From: Bradyrhizobium sp. 199
GTDB lineage: Bacteria; Pseudomonadota; Alphaproteobacteria; Rhizobiales; Xanthobacteraceae
NCBI RefSeq assembly: GCF_023073355.1
Contig: NZ_JADPJI010000005.1
Location: forward strand, 2,356,001-2,420,000
Length of the DNA stretch: 64,000 nt
Direction of reading: 5' to 3'
In this document: piece after piece, positions 10,615 to 19,486 of the stretch
Position numbering within the stretch: position 1 is the first letter of the stretch
How the letters are laid out: each line of letters starts with the position of its first letter
The notes under the pieces: generated by a model
Seen by the model: only the letters and a program-made list of their open reading frames with translations
The model's database searches: none
What the model was told of the DNA's origin: nothing
Made by a program: the position numbers and the translations under genes

Positions 10615-11561
10615 AGGTCGTGAACCTTGATGCGGGGATCGATGAAGGCATAGAGCACGTCGACCACGAAATTGACGATGACCACCATGGTGGCGAGCAG
10701 CATCACGCAATTGCGCACCACGATCAGGTCGCGGTTGGCGATCGACTGGAAGATCAGGCGGCCAAGGCCCGGCAGGTAGAACACGTTCTCGATCACGATG
10801 GTACCGGCGAGCAGATTGGCGAATTGCAGTCCCATCACCGTCATGACGGGAATCATGGCGTTACGCAGCACATGGCGCCACAGCACCTCGCGCCTGCCGA
10901 GCCCCTTCGCACGTGCGGTGCGGACGAAATCCTCGCGCAGCACGTCCAGCACGGCCGAACGGGTGACGCGCGCGAGGATCGCGGCCTGCACCACCGCGAG
11001 CGAGATTGCCGGCAGCAGCAGCGACTTGACCCCCAACCAGATGCCGTCCTCCCAGCCCGCAAAGCCGCCCGCCGAGAGCCATTGCAGCCGCACGGAGAAC
11101 AAGAGGACCAGCAGGATCGCGAACCAGAAATTCGGCAGCGCGATGCCGACCTGCGTCAGCGACATCACGCCGACGTCGCCAAGCTTGTTGTGGTTGGCGG
11201 CGGTGTAGATGCCGGCCGACAGCGCCAGCGTCACCGTGATCGTCATGGCCATGATGGCGAGCGGAAACGTCAGCACGAGCCGCTCGGCGATTAGGCTGGC
11301 GACTGGCGTGCCGTAGACATAGGAATTGCCGAGATCGCCGGAGAGAAGTCCCTTGATCCAGTGCAGATAACGAACCGCCAGCGGCTGGTCGAGCCCGAGC
11401 TTGACGGTGAGCGCGCGGACCGCGTCCGGGGAGGCATCGGCCCCCATCAGCATTTGCGCGGCGTTGCCGGGAAGAGCATCGAGCACCAGAAAAATGATCA
11501 GCGAGGCGCCGACCAGCGTCGCCAGCAAGGTCAGGACACGTCGGAGGACAAAGACGCTCAT
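10611..11561 (-). CDS. Peptide-type ABC transporter permease (DppB/OppB type)
   Basis: A 316-residue membrane protein, first gene of the transporter proper. The N-terminus MSVFVLRRVLTLLATLVGAS is typical of the family. It is followed by LGLDQPLAVRYLHWIKG, a long periplasmic loop and the EAA motif DFVRTARAKGLGRREVLWRHVLRNA. ATG at 11561 is chosen for the match to family N-termini; the 20 upstream residues of the frame look non-coding. It follows the amidase gene by about 84 bases. Confidence 0.93.
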   Translation of the reverse strand: MSVFVLRRVLTLLATLVGASLIIFLVLDALPGNAAQMLMGADASPDAVRALTVKLGLDQPLAVRYLHWIKGLLSGDLGNSYVYGTPVASLIAERLVLTFPLAIMAMTITVTLALSAGIYTAANHNKLGDVGVMSLTQVGIALPNFWFAILLVLLFSVRLQWLSAGGFAGWEDGIWLGVKSLLLPAISLAVVQAAILARVTRSAVLDVLREDFVRTARAKGLGRREVLWRHVLRNAMIPVMTVMGLQFANLLAGTIVIENVFYLPGLGRLIFQSIANRDLIVVRNCVMLLATMVVIVNFVVDVLYAFIDPRIKVHDL

Positions 11562-11645
11562 GCGCGCTCGGCTTCGGGGCTTAACCGCAGCACGATCAAC
11601 ATGTCCGGACGCCGGAGGCAAGTGCTTTGCCGCATGCCCATCTCG

Positions 11646-13070
11646 TCAAGCCGGCCAGCGGGACAGAAGGTCGGCGGAAGCCTCAAACAGGGCGCTGACG
11701 CGCAGCAATTCCGCATCGCCGCGGAAACGGCCGACGAGTTGGAGCCCGATCGGCAGGCCGTCGCGGCCGAAACCCGAGGGCAGGCTGACCGCGGGATGGC
11801 CGGTCATGTTGAACGGCATGGTCCAGGGGAACCAGTTCGGCCGGACGCTGTCGAAATGCCGACCATCGATCTCGATGCTGCCGAACAAATCTTGGCTGAT
11901 CGGCAGCGCGGTGCGCGTCAAAGTCGGCATCGCCAGGAAGTGCCCGCGCGCAAGCAGCGATTGCACGCGGCGGAACAGCGCGGTGCGCGCGAACATCGCC
12001 TCCTGATAGTCGACGCCGCTGACCTCGGTGGCGAGCGCGAGCTGCTTGAGGAAAGCCTCGCTCAGCTCATCCTTGTGCTCGGCCGCAAGCTTGGCAAAGC
12101 GCGTGCGCCAGACGGTGTGGTTGATGGCGCGCCAGATCGGCTCGATATCGAAACCTTCGCCGGAGAATTCCTCGAGTTCGGCACCGAGGTCCGCCAGCCG
12201 GTCGAGGCTCGCCTTGAAACTGGCGGCGACTTCGGCGGAGACCGGACGGCCCGGCGGCGTCAGGCAGTAAAGGATCCGCTGCCCGCGCAGATCGCCGCCC
12301 GTGGCAGCCGTGCTGACGAAATCAGGCACGGGAACACCGATGGACCAGGGATCGCTCGGATCCTCGCCTGACATCGCCTGCATCATCAGCGCGGTGTCGG
12401 CGACGGTGCGGGTGGTCGGCGTGACATAGGTCTGGTTGCCGAACACATCCAGCGCCTGGCTGTGCGGGATCACGCCGTTGCTCTGCTTCAAGCCCACCAC
12501 GCCGTTGCAGGCGGCGGGAATCCGGGTCGAGCCGCCGCCGTCGGTGGCGACCGCGAGCGGCGCGATGCCACTGGCAACCGCAACAGCCGCGCCGCCGCTG
12601 GAGCCGCCGGAGGACCGGCACGCGTCCCACGCATTGCGGGTACGGCCGAACAGAGGTGAATCCGTCAGGCACTTGCTGCCGAATTCCGGCGTCGTGGTCT
12701 TGCCGATCAGGATCGCGCCTTCGCTGCGCAGCCGCGCAACGGCGACGGCATCCTCTGTCGGCATGTTGTCCTTGTAGGGAACGGCGCCGAAGGTGGTCTT
12801 GACGCCCTTGGTGTTGACGATGTCCTTGACGGTGACGGGAATACCGTGGAGCAAGCCGAGCGCCTCGCCCGCCATCACCTTACGCTCCGCCGCACGCGCC
12901 TGCGCCATCGCCTCGTCGCCGCACAACGTGATGAAGCAGTTCAGTTCGGGCTGCAGGGCGTCGGCGCGCGCAAGCACGGCAGCGACGATCTCGACAGGCG
13001 AAATCGTCCTTGCAGCGATGAGCCTGCGCAGTTCGGTTGCGGGGAGGAGGCAGGGATCGCCGTTCATCAT
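11646..13070 (-). CDS. Amidase-signature family hydrolase
   Basis: A 474-residue amidase. The triad is Lys82 (in TVKDIV), cis-Ser157 (GGSSGG) and Ser181 (DGGGSTR), with the correct 24-residue spacing between the two serines. The C-terminal part has WTMPFNMTGHPAVSLPSGF, as in Asp-tRNA amidotransferase A-like amidases. The frame is open far upstream, but the start is set at the ATG pair 13068-13070, with GGAG about 11 bases upstream. It heads the peptide transporter operon, and a second amidase closes it. Together they suggest use of amides, peptides or amino-acid conjugates; the exact substrate cannot be read from sequence. Confidence 0.9.
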   Translation of the reverse strand: MMNGDPCLLPATELRRLIAARTISPVEIVAAVLARADALQPELNCFITLCGDEAMAQARAAERKVMAGEALGLLHGIPVTVKDIVNTKGVKTTFGAVPYKDNMPTEDAVAVARLRSEGAILIGKTTTPEFGSKCLTDSPLFGRTRNAWDACRSSGGSSGGAAVAVASGIAPLAVATDGGGSTRIPAACNGVVGLKQSNGVIPHSQALDVFGNQTYVTPTTRTVADTALMMQAMSGEDPSDPWSIGVPVPDFVSTAATGGDLRGQRILYCLTPPGRPVSAEVAASFKASLDRLADLGAELEEFSGEGFDIEPIWRAINHTVWRTRFAKLAAEHKDELSEAFLKQLALATEVSGVDYQEAMFARTALFRRVQSLLARGHFLAMPTLTRTALPISQDLFGSIEIDGRHFDSVRPNWFPWTMPFNMTGHPAVSLPSGFGRDGLPIGLQLVGRFRGDAELLRVSALFEASADLLSRWPA

Positions 13071-13180
13071 CACATCACGCTCCGAGGCGTCCCCCGTTCG
13101 CTCAGCCATTGACAGCGAGAATGACAGTTTTGTTATCTCGCCGTCCAATGCCATTTTGGTCGTGAACCCCGCTGTGAGCG

Positions 13181-14116
13181 CTACAGGGGCCAAGTAATCT
13201 CGCGGCTCCAGGGCGGGTCGGCGCCCGGGCGGGTGCAGGTCAGGCCGGCGCAATTGGCGGCAAAGGACAGTGCGCGGCGGAGTTCGTCGGCACCGATGTC
13301 CTTCAATCGCGACCGGGCGAGCCTCCCCTGCCTGTGCAGGGCGAACAGCAGCGCCGCCTGAAAGCTGTCGCCGGCGCCGATAGTGTCGGCGACCTCGACC
13401 TGCGGTGCGGTGATCTCGATCTGCCCTGCCCCCGCGTGCCACGCGATCGCACCGTTGCTGCCGCGGGTGATGACGACGAGGCTCGCACTCTGCCCCAGCA
13501 ACGCGCTCGCTCGCTGCGCGTAACGCTCGTCGCCGAACAGATAAGCGAAGTCCACGTCCGACATCTTGATGAGATCGGCCCTGCCGGCGAACTCGGCCAT
13601 GCGCGCCAGGTAGGCCTGCTTGTGCTTGACCAGATTGGGCCGGCAGTTCGGATCGAAGGAGATCGTCGAGGATGCGCGCGCATCCGCGATCAGCGCTTTG
13701 GTCTCGGCGGCTCCCCGGTCGTTGACAAGTGTGGTTGAGCCGACATGAACGGCCGCGACTGTATCGAAGGGAATGGACCCGCGCCGATAGGCCCAGTCTC
13801 GCGTCGCGGTCCCGGCATCGTAGAAGGCATAGTGCGATTCGCCCGCAACGATGCGGACAAAGGCGAGCGTGGTCTGAAGGTCCCTGCGGGTGGCGAGGCT
13901 GAGGTCGACGTTGGAGGCTGCGGCGTGATCGGCGATCATGCGCCCGAACAGGTCGGTCGAGATGCCGCCGACGAAGCCGCTCGGCGCGCCGAGCCGCGCC
14001 ATGCCGATCGCGACGTTCAGGCACGAGCCGCCGACCGCGGGCATCACCGCCTCGCGCCCGTCGGCGTTTCGCGTCGGGACGAAATCGATCAACGCATCGC
14101 CGCAGGACAGAAGCAT
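13181..14116 (-). CDS. PfkB-family sugar kinase, fructokinase-like
   Basis: A 311-residue ribokinase-fold kinase. The N-terminus is LLSCGDALIDFVP. The GG motif region VGGSCLNVAIGMARLG is at about 28-44, and the C-terminal signature DTIGAGDSFQAALL has the catalytic base Asp250. Start ATG at 14116 has GGGAGG eight bases upstream, the best RBS in this area. It follows the polyol-dehydrogenase-like SDR by 75 bases, which fits phosphorylation of a ketose made by that enzyme. The specificity is inferred from family resemblance and context only. Confidence 0.9.
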   Translation of the reverse strand: MLLSCGDALIDFVPTRNADGREAVMPAVGGSCLNVAIGMARLGAPSGFVGGISTDLFGRMIADHAAASNVDLSLATRRDLQTTLAFVRIVAGESHYAFYDAGTATRDWAYRRGSIPFDTVAAVHVGSTTLVNDRGAAETKALIADARASSTISFDPNCRPNLVKHKQAYLARMAEFAGRADLIKMSDVDFAYLFGDERYAQRASALLGQSASLVVITRGSNGAIAWHAGAGQIEITAPQVEVADTIGAGDSFQAALLFALHRQGRLARSRLKDIGADELRRALSFAANCAGLTCTRPGADPPWSREITWPL

Positions 14117-14191
14117 CCGTTCAACCTCCCGCGACGTCATCCATCGCCGCGTGAGCGTGGCGATCGACCTCGCGTCAGTTTTGACGCAAGC

Positions 14192-14965
14192 CTACCAGCA
14201 AGTGTAGCCGCCATCTACCAACACGATGCTGCCGGTCATCAGGCTTGCGGCTTCCGAGCTCAGGAACAGCACGACGGAGGCGATCTCCTCGACCTGCCCC
14301 ATCCGCGCCATCGGAGTTCCACTGATCCAGGCGTCATACATTTTGGCGTTGCTCTTCACGAAAGCGTTGAGCGGCGTCTCGATATAGGTCGGTGCCACCG
14401 CATTGACGCGGATGCCGCGCGCGCCCCATTCGGCCGCCAGCGATTTGGTCAGATGATGCACGCCCGCCTTGGAGACGTTGTAGAAGCACTGCTCCTGCGG
14501 CTTGTTGACGATGAATCCGGACATCGAGCCGACATTGACGATGGCGCCGCTCTTGGCCTTCAGCATATGCTTGCCGAATTCGCGGCAACACCAGAAGGTG
14601 CCGTTGAGATTGACGTCGATGACGTTCAGCCAGTGCTCGTCGGTGACGGTCTCCGCTGGCGTCTCACTGCGCGCAATGCCGGCATTGTTGACGAGAATGT
14701 CCACCTTGCCGTGGCGGGCGACGAGATCATTTGCGACCTCAGCCACGCGCTTGGTATCGGTGACGTCCATGATCGCGGTCTCGATGTCAAAGCCCTTCGC
14801 CTTCAGGCTGGCTTTGGCGCTGTCGGCGACCTTGCTGTCACGGTCGCCGATGATGACGCTGGCGCCGGCTTCAGCCAGCGCTTCCGCGCAGCCAAGGCCA
14901 ATGCCCTGCCCGCCGCCGGTGATGAACGCGGTCTTGCCGTTCAGCTTGAATTTTTCAAGGTACAT
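14192..14965 (-). CDS. Short-chain dehydrogenase/reductase, probable polyol dehydrogenase
   Basis: A 257-residue classical SDR. The NAD(P)-binding motif TGGGQGIG is at about 16-23, with an acidic Asp after the second strand (GDRD) favouring NAD. NNAG is at 93-96, the catalytic triad is Ser149, Tyr162 and Lys166 (YNVSK), and the C-terminal VDGGYTCW is seen in sugar-alcohol dehydrogenases. Start ATG at 14965 is preceded by AAGGAA. Neighbours are a fructokinase-like gene downstream and the tail of a dead MalK-type ATPase upstream, the same set of parts found in sorbitol/mannitol loci. So it may oxidise a polyol to a ketose. Confidence 0.88.
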   Translation of the reverse strand: MYLEKFKLNGKTAFITGGGQGIGLGCAEALAEAGASVIIGDRDSKVADSAKASLKAKGFDIETAIMDVTDTKRVAEVANDLVARHGKVDILVNNAGIARSETPAETVTDEHWLNVIDVNLNGTFWCCREFGKHMLKAKSGAIVNVGSMSGFIVNKPQEQCFYNVSKAGVHHLTKSLAAEWGARGIRVNAVAPTYIETPLNAFVKSNAKMYDAWISGTPMARMGQVEEIASVVLFLSSEAASLMTGSIVLVDGGYTCW

Positions 14966-14989
14966 GATGGTCTTTCCGTTCCTTGCCGT

Positions 14990-15262
14990 TTCTTGTCGGC
15001 TGCGAAAGCGCGTCACCAGCATCGTCGAAGTGATGAATGCGCGCGGGATCAGGCAGCAGGGGAGATGCGATCGCGGTATGCGGGCTCAACCCGCCGGCAT
15101 AGCGCGTCAGCACGCCGAGAGGGCTCGCATCAACATACAGGAAGGTGTCACTGCCGAGATGTTCGGCAACCCGGATCATTGCCCGCCAGCCCCCGGCGCC
15201 GTCGCGTTCGAAACTTCAGATGCTCCGGTACGACGCCGCTCCATCCGGCCATTCGATCATAT
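14990..15262 (-). pseudogene. C-terminal remnant of a MalK/UgpC-type sugar ABC transporter ATPase
   Basis: The minus strand encodes pieces of the TOBE-domain end of this family: VVPEHLKF in one frame, then VAEHLGSDTFLYVD, a diverged middle and LLPDPARIHHFDDAGDAL in another. A stop codon and a frameshift separate VPEHL from the rest, and no nucleotide-binding domain is present upstream. What remains is under 100 codons of a protein normally about 360 long. It directly precedes the SDR and kinase genes. This suggests that a carbohydrate ABC transporter for the same polyol was deleted, leaving its last part. Confidence 0.68.
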
Positions 15263-15375
15263 GCCCATCACGTGAGCAATGGGGCTCGCCATCAGTGCGC
15301 GACCTGCCGGTAGACCGCCGGCAGTGCCGCGGGCAGCCGCTTGATGTTGCCACCTCTACACGATCGCGGAAACAT

Positions 15376-15407
15376 GGTGGGCTCGGCGCGTTGCGCCTTT
15401 GCCCACC
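15376..15407. repeat. Short intergenic palindromic repeat with terminator-like hairpin
   Basis: Arms GGTGGGC...GGCGC and GCGCC...GCCCACC face each other around a three-base loop. I associate this GGTGGGC/GCCCACC type of element with Bradyrhizobium intergenic DNA. It lies 20 bases beyond the stop of the gguB gene and may end its transcript, although there is no U-run. Confidence 0.6.
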
Positions 15408-15427
15408 CTGCGTGACCGTCGTCGCGG

Positions 15428-16618
15428 CTACCGCCGCTGATTATAGACGTCGATGCACACCGCCCCCAGCAGCACCAGGCCCTTGATGACCTGCTGATAG
15501 TCAATGCCGATGCCGAGGATGGACATGCCGTTGTTCATCACGCCCATGATCATGGCGCCGACCACGGCGCCACCGACGCGCCCTACTCCGCCATAAGCCG
15601 AGGCACCGCCGATGAAGCAGGCAGCGATGACGTCGAGCTCGAAGCCGAGGCCTGCCTTCGGGGTCGCAGTGTTGAGGCGCGCGGCGAAGACGAGGCCCGC
15701 CAGCGCGGCGAGCACGCCCATGTTGACGAAGGTTAGGAAGGTTAGCCGCTCCGTCTTGATGCCCGACAATTTTGCCGCTTTCGCATTGCCGCCCACCGCA
15801 TAGACCTGCCGACCAATCACGGTGCGCCGGGTGACGAAGCCGTACAGCGCGATCAAGACCGTCATGATGACCAGCACGTTCGGCAGGCCGCGATGCGAGG
15901 CGATCAGATAGGTGAAATAGAGCACGGCGCAGGCGAGCAGAACGCTCTTTCCCAGGAAAAACGCATAAGGCTCGACCTCGATGCCATGCGATTGCTCGCG
16001 CGACCGCCCCTTGGCACTGGCATAGACGAGGCCGAGCGCGAGCACGGCACCGATCAGCATGGAGGTCGGATGCAGCGTGCCGGCCTCGGGCAGAAGTTCC
16101 GGAATGAAGCCGGACGACAGCTTCTGGAACGTCGCGGGGAACGGGCCGAGTGACTGGCCCTGCAGCACCGCGAGCGCGAGCCCCTTGAACACCAGCATGC
16201 CCGCCAGCGTCACGATGAAGGACGGAATGCCGAAAAAGGCCACCCAATAGCCCTGCGCCGCGCCGATGGCCGCCCCCAGCAACAGGCAGGCGATGAAGGC
16301 GAGCGTGTAGTCGACCTTGTAGGTCACCATCAGCACGGCGGCCACCGCGCCGACGAAGCCGGCAACCGATCCGACCGAGAGGTCGATGTGGCCAGTGACG
16401 ATCACCAGCAGCATGCCGAGCGCCATGATGACGATGTAGCTGTTCTGGAGCACCAGGTTGGTCAGGTTGAGCGGCTGCAGCAGCGTGCCGCCGGTCATGA
16501 CCTGGAAGAACAGCATGATCGCGATCAACGACATCAGCATGCCGTAGTTGCGCAAATTGTTCTTGATGAAGCTGCCGTGCCGACGCTCCTCGGGCAGCGA
16601 TACCGTCTTGTCGGTCAT
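15428..16618 (-). CDS. gguB: Sugar ABC transporter permease GguB/MmsB
   Basis: A 396-residue membrane permease for ChvE-bound monosaccharides. It shows about ten hydrophobic segments and the ribose-type permease signatures VTGHIDLSVGSVAGF (about 68-82) and FIVTLAGMLVFKGLA. Length and sequence fit the GguB/MmsB subgroup, which is longer than RbsC. The ATG at 16618 overlaps the TGA of gguA (ATGA). It is the last gene of the sugar operon. Confidence 0.92.
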   Translation of the reverse strand: MTDKTVSLPEERRHGSFIKNNLRNYGMLMSLIAIMLFFQVMTGGTLLQPLNLTNLVLQNSYIVIMALGMLLVIVTGHIDLSVGSVAGFVGAVAAVLMVTYKVDYTLAFIACLLLGAAIGAAQGYWVAFFGIPSFIVTLAGMLVFKGLALAVLQGQSLGPFPATFQKLSSGFIPELLPEAGTLHPTSMLIGAVLALGLVYASAKGRSREQSHGIEVEPYAFFLGKSVLLACAVLYFTYLIASHRGLPNVLVIMTVLIALYGFVTRRTVIGRQVYAVGGNAKAAKLSGIKTERLTFLTFVNMGVLAALAGLVFAARLNTATPKAGLGFELDVIAACFIGGASAYGGVGRVGGAVVGAMIMGVMNNGMSILGIGIDYQQVIKGLVLLGAVCIDVYNQRR

Positions 16619-18192
16619 GGCTGCATTCCTCCCATCTCGGCGGCCGCGGGCGCGGCGTTCCCAATGTTTCGTTCGTTGCGCATGATGGCGCGCATGATCT
16701 TTTCCTGTGTCGCATCCGAGCCCTTGAACTCGCCGACAAAGGCGCCGTCGTTCATGACGCAGATGCGGTCGCAGATGCCGAGCAGTTCGGGCATCTCCGA
16801 GGAGATCACCACGACGCCCCGGCCGGCTTCCGCCAGCTCGTTGATGATGCAGTAGATCTCGTATTTGGCACCGACGTCGATACCCCGCGTCGGCTCGTCC
16901 AGGATCAGGACCTTGGGGTCGGTCATCAGCCATTTCGACAGCACCACCTTCTGCTGGTTGCCGCCGGAGAGCTGGCCGGTCTCCTGGTAGACGTCGGAGC
17001 AGCGGATGCGCATGCGGGTGCGATAGTCGCTGGCGATCTTCAGCTCGGCCATGTCGTCGATCACCCGGCCCGGTGCGACCTGGTCGAGGCTCGCCAGCGT
17101 AATGTTCTTGCGGACGTCGTCGGCCAGGATCAAGCCGAGCTGCTTGCGATCCTCGGTGACATAGGCAAGGCCGGCGTCGATCGCGGCCGCGACACTCGGC
17201 AGCACCATCTGCCTGCCTTCGAGCCGAAGAGAGCCGCTGATCGCAGTGCCCCAGGAGCGACCGAACAGGCTCATCGCGAATTCGGTGCGGCCGGCACCCA
17301 TCAGGCCGGCAATACCGACGACCTCGCCACGCCTGACGCTGAAATCGACGTTCTTGATCACCTGCCGCTCGGGATGAATCGGATGGTAGATCGACCAGTT
17401 CTCGACGGTGAGCACGGGCTCACCGATCTTGGCGTTGCGCTCTGGGAAGCGGTGGGCGAGATCGCGATTGACCATGCTGCGGATGATGCGGTCTTCCTGG
17501 ATCGGCTCGCTGCGGCAGTCGATGCTGTCGACGGTGCGACCGTCGCGCAGCACCGTGATGTGATCGGCGACCTTGGCGACCTCGTTGAGCTTGTGCGAGA
17601 TCAGGATCGAGCCGATGCCCTGCTCGCGAAACGCCATCAGGCGTTCAAGCAGCGCGGCGCTGTCGGCCTCGTTGAGGCTCGCGGTCGGCTCGTCCAGGAT
17701 CAGCATCCGCACCCGCTTGGACAGCGCCTTCGTAATCTCGACCAGCTGCTGCTTGCCGACGCCGAGATCGGTGATCAGGGTGTCAGGGGATTCCTTCAGA
17801 CCGACCTGCGTCAGCAGCTCACGCGTGCGCCGGTAGACCTCGTCGCGGTCGATGACGCCGAGCTTCGATGGCGGATGCGACAGGAAGATGTTTTCCGCGA
17901 TCGACATCAGCGGGATCAGCGCCAGTTCCTGGTGGATGATGATGATGCCGAGCGCCTCGGAATCGTTGATGTCGCGGAAGCGGCGCTCCTCGCCATCAAA
18001 GATAATGGTGCCCTCATAGCTGCCGGCCGGGTAGACGCCGCTGAGCACCTTCATCAGCGTCGACTTGCCAGCACCGTTCTCGCCGACGAGAGCATGGATC
18101 TGTCCGGCGTCAACCGAGAAGTTGACGTCGCGCAGCGCCTGCACACCGGCAAAGCTCTTGCTGACGTTGCGCATCTCCAGCATTGCGGTCAT
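16615..18192 (-). CDS. gguA: Sugar ABC transporter ATP-binding protein GguA/MmsA
   Basis: A 525-residue tandem ATPase. The first domain has Walker A GENGAGKST and a full Walker B LILDEPTASL. The second has a degenerate P-loop LMGAGRTE, as is normal in RbsA-type proteins, followed by LSGGNQQK and LILDEPTRGIDVGAK. The start ATG at 18192 has GAGGGA about nine bases upstream. It is separated from chvE by 147 bases holding a palindromic repeat, and overlaps gguB at its end. Confidence 0.94.
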   Translation of the reverse strand: MTAMLEMRNVSKSFAGVQALRDVNFSVDAGQIHALVGENGAGKSTLMKVLSGVYPAGSYEGTIIFDGEERRFRDINDSEALGIIIIHQELALIPLMSIAENIFLSHPPSKLGVIDRDEVYRRTRELLTQVGLKESPDTLITDLGVGKQQLVEITKALSKRVRMLILDEPTASLNEADSAALLERLMAFREQGIGSILISHKLNEVAKVADHITVLRDGRTVDSIDCRSEPIQEDRIIRSMVNRDLAHRFPERNAKIGEPVLTVENWSIYHPIHPERQVIKNVDFSVRRGEVVGIAGLMGAGRTEFAMSLFGRSWGTAISGSLRLEGRQMVLPSVAAAIDAGLAYVTEDRKQLGLILADDVRKNITLASLDQVAPGRVIDDMAELKIASDYRTRMRIRCSDVYQETGQLSGGNQQKVVLSKWLMTDPKVLILDEPTRGIDVGAKYEIYCIINELAEAGRGVVVISSEMPELLGICDRICVMNDGAFVGEFKGSDATQEKIMRAIMRNERNIGNAAPAAAEMGGMQP

Positions 18193-18224
18193 GGCGTGAT
18201 GTCCCTCAATCCCTCGTCCCTCCA

Positions 18225-18329
18225 CCGTCATTCCGGGGCGATGCGAAGCATCGAACCCGGATCTCGAGGTTCTCGGGTGCGCAATTGCGCACCAGAGTTC
18301 GATGCTGCGCATCGCCCCCGGAACGACGG
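18225..18329. repeat. Large intergenic palindromic repeat between chvE and gguA
   Basis: Arms of about 34 bases (18225-18258 and 18296-18329) are near-complementary, beginning CCGTCATTCCGGGGCGATG on the left. The loop contains a further perfect 18-bp palindrome at 18276-18293 (GGTGCGCAATTGCGCACC). The element looks like a mobile intergenic REP/RPE-type unit. Its place inside the operon, between the binding-protein gene and the ATPase gene, could stabilise chvE mRNA and raise its level relative to gguAB. Confidence 0.75.
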
Positions 18330-18339
18330 AGCACTCAAC

Positions 18340-19413
18340 TTACTGGAACTGCGACTTCTTGTAGTAGCCGCTGTCGACCAGAACCTTCTCCCAATTGTCC
18401 TTGTAGACCACGACAGGCTTGAGCAGGTAGGACGGCACGGTCTTGACGCCGTTCTCGTAGGTCTTGCTGTCGTTGACTGTGACCTGCTTGCCCGCGAGCG
18501 CAGCGTCGACCATGTCGGCGGTCACCTTGGCGAGGTCGCGGGTGTCCTTGAAGATGGTCGAATATTGGTCGCCGCGCAGCATCGCCTTGATCGAGGGCAC
18601 CTCAGCATCCTGACCCGAAATGATCGGCATCGGCTGACCGGCGCTGCCGTAACCGACGCCCTTCAGTGAGGAAATGATGCCGATCGAGATGCCGTCATAG
18701 GGCGACAGCACGGCATTGATCTTCTTGTTGCCATAGTAGGCGCTGAGCAAATTGTCCATGCGGGCCTGGGCGGTGGCGCCGTCCCAGCGCAGCGTCGCGA
18801 CCTTGTCCATGCCCATCTGGCCCGAGGCGACGACGAGCTTGCCGCTGTCGATGTAGGGCTTCAGAACGCTCATCGCGCCGTTATAGAAGAAGTAGGCATT
18901 GTTGTCGTCGGGCGAGCCGCCGAACAGCTCGATGTTGAACGGGCCTTTGCCGTCCTTCAGGCCGAGGCCTTGTTCGATCGATTGCGCCTGGAGCACACCG
19001 ACCTGGAAATTGTCGAAAGTCGCGTAGTAGTCGACGTTCGGCGTGCCGCGGATCAGGCGATCGTAGGCGATCACGGTGATGCCTTTGGCCTTGGCCTGCT
19101 TGAGCACGTCGGACAGCGTGGTGCCGTCGATCGCGGCGATCACCAGCGCTTTCGCCCCCTTGGTCACCATGTTCTCGATCTGCGAGAGCTGGTTCGGGAT
19201 GTCGTCTTCGGCATATTGCAGGTCAGTGTTGTAGCCGCGCTCCTTCAACACTTTGACCATGTTGTTGCCGTCGTCGATCCATCGCGCCGACGATTTGGTC
19301 GGCATCGCAATGCCGACGGTCGCCTTGTCCTGGGCGGAGGCGGTGAGGCCCGTGGCCATGGACGCGGCGCCGGCCAGCGCCAGTGCGAGGAATGTCGTCT
19401 TCAGTTTCAGCAT
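18340..19413 (-). CDS. chvE: Periplasmic multiple-sugar-binding protein ChvE
   Basis: A 357-residue ribose-family binding protein. Signal peptide at 1-27 ends TASA. The mature N-terminus VGIAMPTKSSARWIDDGNN, the segment YAEDDIPNQLSQIENMV, and IELFGGSPDDNNA closely match what I know of Agrobacterium ChvE, which binds glucose, galactose, arabinose and xylose and, in Agrobacterium, also signals to VirA. AAGGGAGT lies just before the ATG. Downstream gguA and gguB give the full transporter. The operon's galactose and arabinose enzymes fit the known ligand range. Confidence 0.95.
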   Translation of the reverse strand: MLKLKTTFLALALAGAASMATGLTASAQDKATVGIAMPTKSSARWIDDGNNMVKVLKERGYNTDLQYAEDDIPNQLSQIENMVTKGAKALVIAAIDGTTLSDVLKQAKAKGITVIAYDRLIRGTPNVDYYATFDNFQVGVLQAQSIEQGLGLKDGKGPFNIELFGGSPDDNNAYFFYNGAMSVLKPYIDSGKLVVASGQMGMDKVATLRWDGATAQARMDNLLSAYYGNKKINAVLSPYDGISIGIISSLKGVGYGSAGQPMPIISGQDAEVPSIKAMLRGDQYSTIFKDTRDLAKVTADMVDAALAGKQVTVNDSKTYENGVKTVPSYLLKPVVVYKDNWEKVLVDSGYYKKSQFQ

Positions 19414-19486
19414 GTTTTACTCCCTTGGGTGTCAAACCATTTCTTTGTTTTCATCGAGAACGTCGTGGTGGGCTGCCTCTAGTCTC

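Noticed and set aside
11646..14024. A 792-codon frame suggesting a kinase-amidase fusion
   Set aside because: The upstream 300 codons are the wrong frame of the PfkB kinase gene at 13181-14116. The amidase begins at about 13070 with its own RBS.
15428..16933. Longer start for the GguB permease
   Set aside because: The extra N-terminal codons are a shadow of the gguA 3' end. The ATG at 16618 makes the ATGA overlap seen throughout the operon.
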